A stretch of 64,000 nt of DNA, taken from NCBI RefSeq assembly GCF_905196875.1, contig NZ_CAJJWO010000020.1:13604-77603 (forward strand). Reading direction: 5' to 3'. Source of the stretch: an uncultured Parabacteroides sp. (GTDB taxonomy: Bacteria > Bacteroidota > Bacteroidia > Bacteroidales > Tannerellaceae). The translations under genes were made by a program, and so were the position numbers. Shown here piece by piece: positions 61,272 to 64,000 of this stretch. Positions within the stretch are counted from its first letter, which is position 1, and the number at the start of each line of letters is the position of its first letter. The notes beneath the pieces were generated by a model. It had not been told where the DNA came from, searched no databases, and worked only from the letters and a program-made list of their open reading frames with translations.

Positions 61272-62669
61272 ATGGAATTCGACAAAAAACATGGCTACCT
61301 TATCCAATGGTGCATAGGAATGGGCGATTTGCTTGTGATAAATCTGCTGTTCTTCGCTGTCTATTATGGTTTGGGGGAGTTTTATACGAAAGCGATATCT
61401 TATAGTCTGAGAGAGGTGATTCTTCTATTGAATTTTTGTTACTTTTTCTCTCTTTATTTTATCCCCATGCAGTTGCATGTGGCAGTCGTTTTTATTGATA
61501 AGATCGTTCAGCGTGCTTTTGCCCTGATATCTATACTGGTCTTTTTGTTTGCAACCTGTCTTATATTCTTGAATATCGGTGATGTCTTGGCGACATTCCT
61601 GTTGGTTTATTATGTAATTACGGTTGTGGTCTTTTCGCTTTGGCGTGTTTTGGTTCGTGTTACTCTGAAAATGTACCGGAGAAAGGGATACAACTTTAAG
61701 AAAATTGTTATTGTCGGAGCTGGAAAGAATGGTATGGAATTGTATCGAGTCATGAAAGATGATCTATCATACGGTTTTAATATAATGGGTTTTTTCGATG
61801 ATAACATATCCTTGCAAAGTGCGTTGCCAAACTATCTGGGGATGACGCACGAAGTGGAGGAATATGTCCTGGCAAATGATATAGACGAGGTGTATTGCAC
61901 CCTGCCGGGAACGCAGGATGAAAAAATATTACGGATAATGAATTTTGCTGAAAAGCACATGATCCGCTTCTATATTGTTCCGGAGTTTTACAGGAATATA
62001 AAGAAGAGCCTTGTTATGGAAATAATGGAGTCGATTCCATTGCTGGCTATCCGCCGTGAACCATTGCAGGCTGCTTATAACCGGGCTTTAAAACGGTCTT
62101 TTGATATTGTTTTCTCCTTGGGGGTTTTATTGACGATCTATCCTGTACTTTATGTTATTATTGGAACTCTGATAAAGATAACTTCTCCGGGACCTATCTT
62201 TTTTAAACAAAAACGTACAGGTCTCTATGGGCAGGAATTTGAGTGTTATAAATTCCGTACAATGCGTGTGAATGCTGATGCCGATAAGCTGCAGGCGGCA
62301 AAAGACGATCCCCGTAAAACCCGTGTCGGTGATTTTCTTCGCCGTACGAACCTGGATGAATTTCCCCAGTTTATTAATGTATTGAAAGGAGAAATGTCGG
62401 TAGTAGGTCCCCGTCCTCATATGCTGAAACATACTGAGCAATATTCTGCCCTTATCGATAAATATATGGTGCGTCACCTGGTAAAACCGGGAGTTACAGG
62501 ATGGGCGCAGGTAACCGGCTACCGTGGAGAAACAAAAACATTGGAACAGATGGAAGGCCGTGTAAAGAGAGATGTGTGGTACATCGAAAACTGGTCGTTT
62601 TTCTTGGACCTGAAGATCATTGTGGTGACGGTTTTGAATATGTCAAAAGGTGAAAAGAATGCCTATTAA
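61272..62669 (+). CDS. Undecaprenyl-phosphate sugar phosphotransferase, WbaP/WcaJ type
   Basis: Membrane enzyme that starts polysaccharide synthesis by moving a hexose-1-phosphate to undecaprenyl phosphate. The 465-residue protein has four to five N-terminal helices (about 15-125), a nucleotide-binding-like domain (about 140-260, KIVIVGAGKNGMELYRVMK) and the C-terminal sugar transferase domain with KRSFDIVFSLG, SPGPIFFKQKRTG, CYKFRTMR, RTNLDEFPQFINVLKGEMSVVGPRPH and KPGVTGWAQVTGYRGE. Unlike the WecA-like gene at 8520 it would use a hexose such as glucose or galactose, so it probably serves another polymer. Confidence 0.93.
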   Translation: MEFDKKHGYLIQWCIGMGDLLVINLLFFAVYYGLGEFYTKAISYSLREVILLLNFCYFFSLYFIPMQLHVAVVFIDKIVQRAFALISILVFLFATCLIFLNIGDVLATFLLVYYVITVVVFSLWRVLVRVTLKMYRRKGYNFKKIVIVGAGKNGMELYRVMKDDLSYGFNIMGFFDDNISLQSALPNYLGMTHEVEEYVLANDIDEVYCTLPGTQDEKILRIMNFAEKHMIRFYIVPEFYRNIKKSLVMEIMESIPLLAIRREPLQAAYNRALKRSFDIVFSLGVLLTIYPVLYVIIGTLIKITSPGPIFFKQKRTGLYGQEFECYKFRTMRVNADADKLQAAKDDPRKTRVGDFLRRTNLDEFPQFINVLKGEMSVVGPRPHMLKHTEQYSALIDKYMVRHLVKPGVTGWAQVTGYRGETKTLEQMEGRVKRDVWYIENWSFFLDLKIIVVTVLNMSKGEKNAY

Positions 62670-62724
62670 ACTTATTAATTGCACACTTTTTATGTATTTG
62701 TGTAATACGAATGCATATTTGTGT

Positions 62725-62732
62725 TATCTTTG
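62725..62732 (+). promoter_or_regulatory. -7 promoter element for ruvX-def, possibly leaderless
   Basis: TATCTTTG matches TAnnTTTG exactly and lies only 6 nt before the ruvX start codon (62739). Transcription would start at or next to the ATG, so the message may be leaderless. Confidence 0.5.
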
Positions 62733-62738
62733 CAGCCG

Positions 62739-63161
62739 ATGGGAAGGATACTAGCAATTGATTATGGCCGGAAGCGTACCGGGATTGCTGTTACGGATAC
62801 TTTGCAAATGATTGCAAATGGTCTGACGACAGTGCCAAGCGGTGAACTTGTTGCCTGGTTATCCGGTTATGTATCTAAGGAACCGGTTGATCTGTTTGTT
62901 GTCGGTCAACCTAAGCAGATGAATAATGAACCCTCCGAGAATATGAAATATGTAGAGGCTTTTGTTACGCATCTGAAACGAACTATCCCGGATATTCCGG
63001 TAGAATATTATGATGAGCGTTTTACTTCTGTTCTGGCACATAAGGCAATGCTTGACGGTGGTTTAAAGAAGAAGAAAAGACAGGATAAAGGCCTGGTAGA
63101 TGAGATCAGTGCTGTTATTATCCTACAATCATATTTAGAAAATAAAAAATATCAGTTTTAG
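62739..63161 (+). CDS. ruvX: Holliday junction resolvase-like RuvX (YqgF)
   Basis: A 140-residue RNase H-fold nuclease linked to rRNA maturation in E. coli and proposed to resolve Holliday junctions. The first catalytic Asp is in LAIDYGRKRTGIAV; later blocks are VVGQPKQMNNEPSENMKYVEAFV, YDERFTSVLAHKAM and DEISAVIILQSYLE with the last acidic residue. The start at 62739 (MGRILAIDYG) agrees with the family. It is followed 3 nt later by def. Confidence 0.92.
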   Translation: MGRILAIDYGRKRTGIAVTDTLQMIANGLTTVPSGELVAWLSGYVSKEPVDLFVVGQPKQMNNEPSENMKYVEAFVTHLKRTIPDIPVEYYDERFTSVLAHKAMLDGGLKKKKRQDKGLVDEISAVIILQSYLENKKYQF

Positions 63162-63164
63162 TTT

Positions 63165-63722
63165 ATGATTTTACCAGTATATTTATATGGTCAGCCCGTA
63201 TTAAGAAAAGAGGCTGAAGATGTTCCCAAAGATTATCCTGATTTAAAACAATTAGTGGCTAACATGTTTGATACCATGTACAATGCCGACGGAGTTGGAT
63301 TGGCAGCTCCCCAGGTGGGATTGTCGCTTCGTCTGTTGGTGATCGATGCCGATGTGATGGGGGACGATTTTCCCGAATGTAAAGGTTTCAAACGTGCGAT
63401 GATCAATCCGGATATCGTGGAACGTAGTGAAGAGGAAATTTCGATGGAAGAGGGTTGTCTTAGTCTTCCGGGTGTACATGAAAAGGTATCCCGTGCTAAA
63501 AAGATCCGTGTGAAATATATGGATGCGGATCTGGTGGAGCACGATGAAGTAGTGGACGGTTTTGCTGCCCGTGTGGTACAGCACGAATGTGAGCATCTGG
63601 AAGGCCATGTGTTCATAGATAATGTGTCACCCATCCGTCGCCAATTGAATAAAGGAAAACTAAATAGTATTATTAAAGGGACTGCTCGTTGTTCATACAG
63701 AGCAAAAGCTGTCGGTAAATAA
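63165..63722 (+). CDS. def: Peptide deformylase
   Basis: Removes the formyl group from the starting Met of new proteins. The 185-residue metalloenzyme has motif 1 GVGLAAPQVG, motif 2 EEGCLSLPG with the metal-binding Cys, and motif 3 QHECEHLEGHVFID with HExxH. The third residue of the latter core is Cys where Tyr or Ile is common, and Glu replaces the usual Asp before the second His. The gene follows ruvX by 3 nt. Confidence 0.95.
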   Translation: MILPVYLYGQPVLRKEAEDVPKDYPDLKQLVANMFDTMYNADGVGLAAPQVGLSLRLLVIDADVMGDDFPECKGFKRAMINPDIVERSEEEISMEEGCLSLPGVHEKVSRAKKIRVKYMDADLVEHDEVVDGFAARVVQHECEHLEGHVFIDNVSPIRRQLNKGKLNSIIKGTARCSYRAKAVGK

Positions 63723-63745
63723 TAAAACTCTATTAAATAATCAGT

Positions 63746-64000
63746 ATGACAGATTTAAGTAAAAACATTCAGGCCCTCAGGGAGAAGAAAGCCGTCGTAG
63801 AGATGGGTGGAGGCGAAGCTGCTATCGAAAAGCAGGTTGCTATGGGTAAACTTACTGCCCGTGAACGTATTCTTTCCTTGCTGGACAAGAACTCTTTTCA
63901 TGAGTACGATTTGTTTGTTAAGCATGATGGTCGCGATTTCGGGATGGACAAGAAAGACTTTCCGGGTGACGGTGTAGTTACAGGTACAGGTACTATCTTC
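63746..64000 (+). CDS. Acyl-CoA carboxylase carboxyltransferase subunit (5' part only)
   Basis: The first 85 codons of a biotin-dependent carboxyltransferase, of the methylmalonyl-CoA decarboxylase alpha / propionyl-CoA carboxylase beta type. The N-terminus has MTDLSKNIQALREKKA, GGGEAAIEKQVAMGKLTARERILSLLD and FVKHDGRDFGMDKKDFPGDGVVTG, all typical. In Bacteroidales this enzyme serves the succinate-propionate pathway. The frame runs off the window end, so the two forms cannot be told apart here. Confidence 0.88.
   Translation, partial: MTDLSKNIQALREKKAVVEMGGGEAAIEKQVAMGKLTARERILSLLDKNSFHEYDLFVKHDGRDFGMDKKDFPGDGVVTGTGTIF

Overview
The window reads as a chromosomal segment of a Bacteroidales gut commensal, most like Parabacteroides (Tannerellaceae). 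The reasons are the -7 promoter motif TAnnTTTG upstream of many genes, the lack of Shine-Dalgarno sites, and family content typical of the group: SusC-like plug architecture, an OmpA-like barrel protein, a Gmd/Fcl pair, a SpoIID-like protein, HU paralogues and a MaeB-type malic enzyme. The species cannot be fixed from sequence inspection. No rRNA, tRNA, CRISPR array or transposase was seen.

Layout: (1) 1-5560, housekeeping: mutS2 (cut by the window edge) with a PDZ protein on the minus strand, then grpE-dnaJ. (2) 5700-7887, an AraC-type regulator and a tyrosine recombinase. (3) 7884-8449, a 566-bp element bounded by 29-bp inverted repeats, read here as an invertible promoter. (4) 8520-32661, a 24-kb one-directional surface polysaccharide operon of 22 genes ending in a strong hairpin. 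It holds a WecA-like initiating transferase, a Wzy-like polymerase, an ABC flippase, a GT11 fucosyltransferase-like gene, six GT4/GT2 glycosyltransferases plus a GT25 and a WcaI-like one, three hexapeptide acyltransferases, an SGNH protein, a methyltransferase, HU, Wza, Wzc, an outer-membrane barrel and a secreted metallophosphoesterase with a T9SS-like C-terminus. (5) 32751-56653, mostly housekeeping and stress genes: catalase, an RND efflux operon, FKBP isomerase, a hydrolase, malic enzyme, a DUF4132 protein, a His-rich protein with a TonB receptor, a HIT protein, EngB, an SSS symporter, SpoIID, an OPT transporter and HdeD. (6) 56797-62669, a second sugar cluster: rfbA, GDP-fucose synthase, GDP-mannose dehydratase, OmpA and a WbaP-type initiating transferase. 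(7) 62739-64000: ruvX, def and the start of an acyl-CoA carboxylase subunit.

How they work together: the recombinase gene abuts the inverted repeats, and its stop codon lies inside the left one. The only full promoter motif seen inside the element points leftwards, so in this sequence the polysaccharide operon looks switched OFF. Inversion would put that promoter about 180 nt upstream of the first operon gene. GDP-fucose made by the genes at 57-60 kb could feed the GT11 enzyme in the switchable operon.

The most interesting candidates are the switch with its embedded stop codon; the co-inclusion of a cell-surface phosphoesterase, an OmpA-barrel paralogue and HU in the switchable operon; the use of a PglK/MsbA-like ABC flippase where Wzx is expected; and two 22-bp-period dyad arrays (38790-38877 and 55919-56006) with different sequences but the same architecture.
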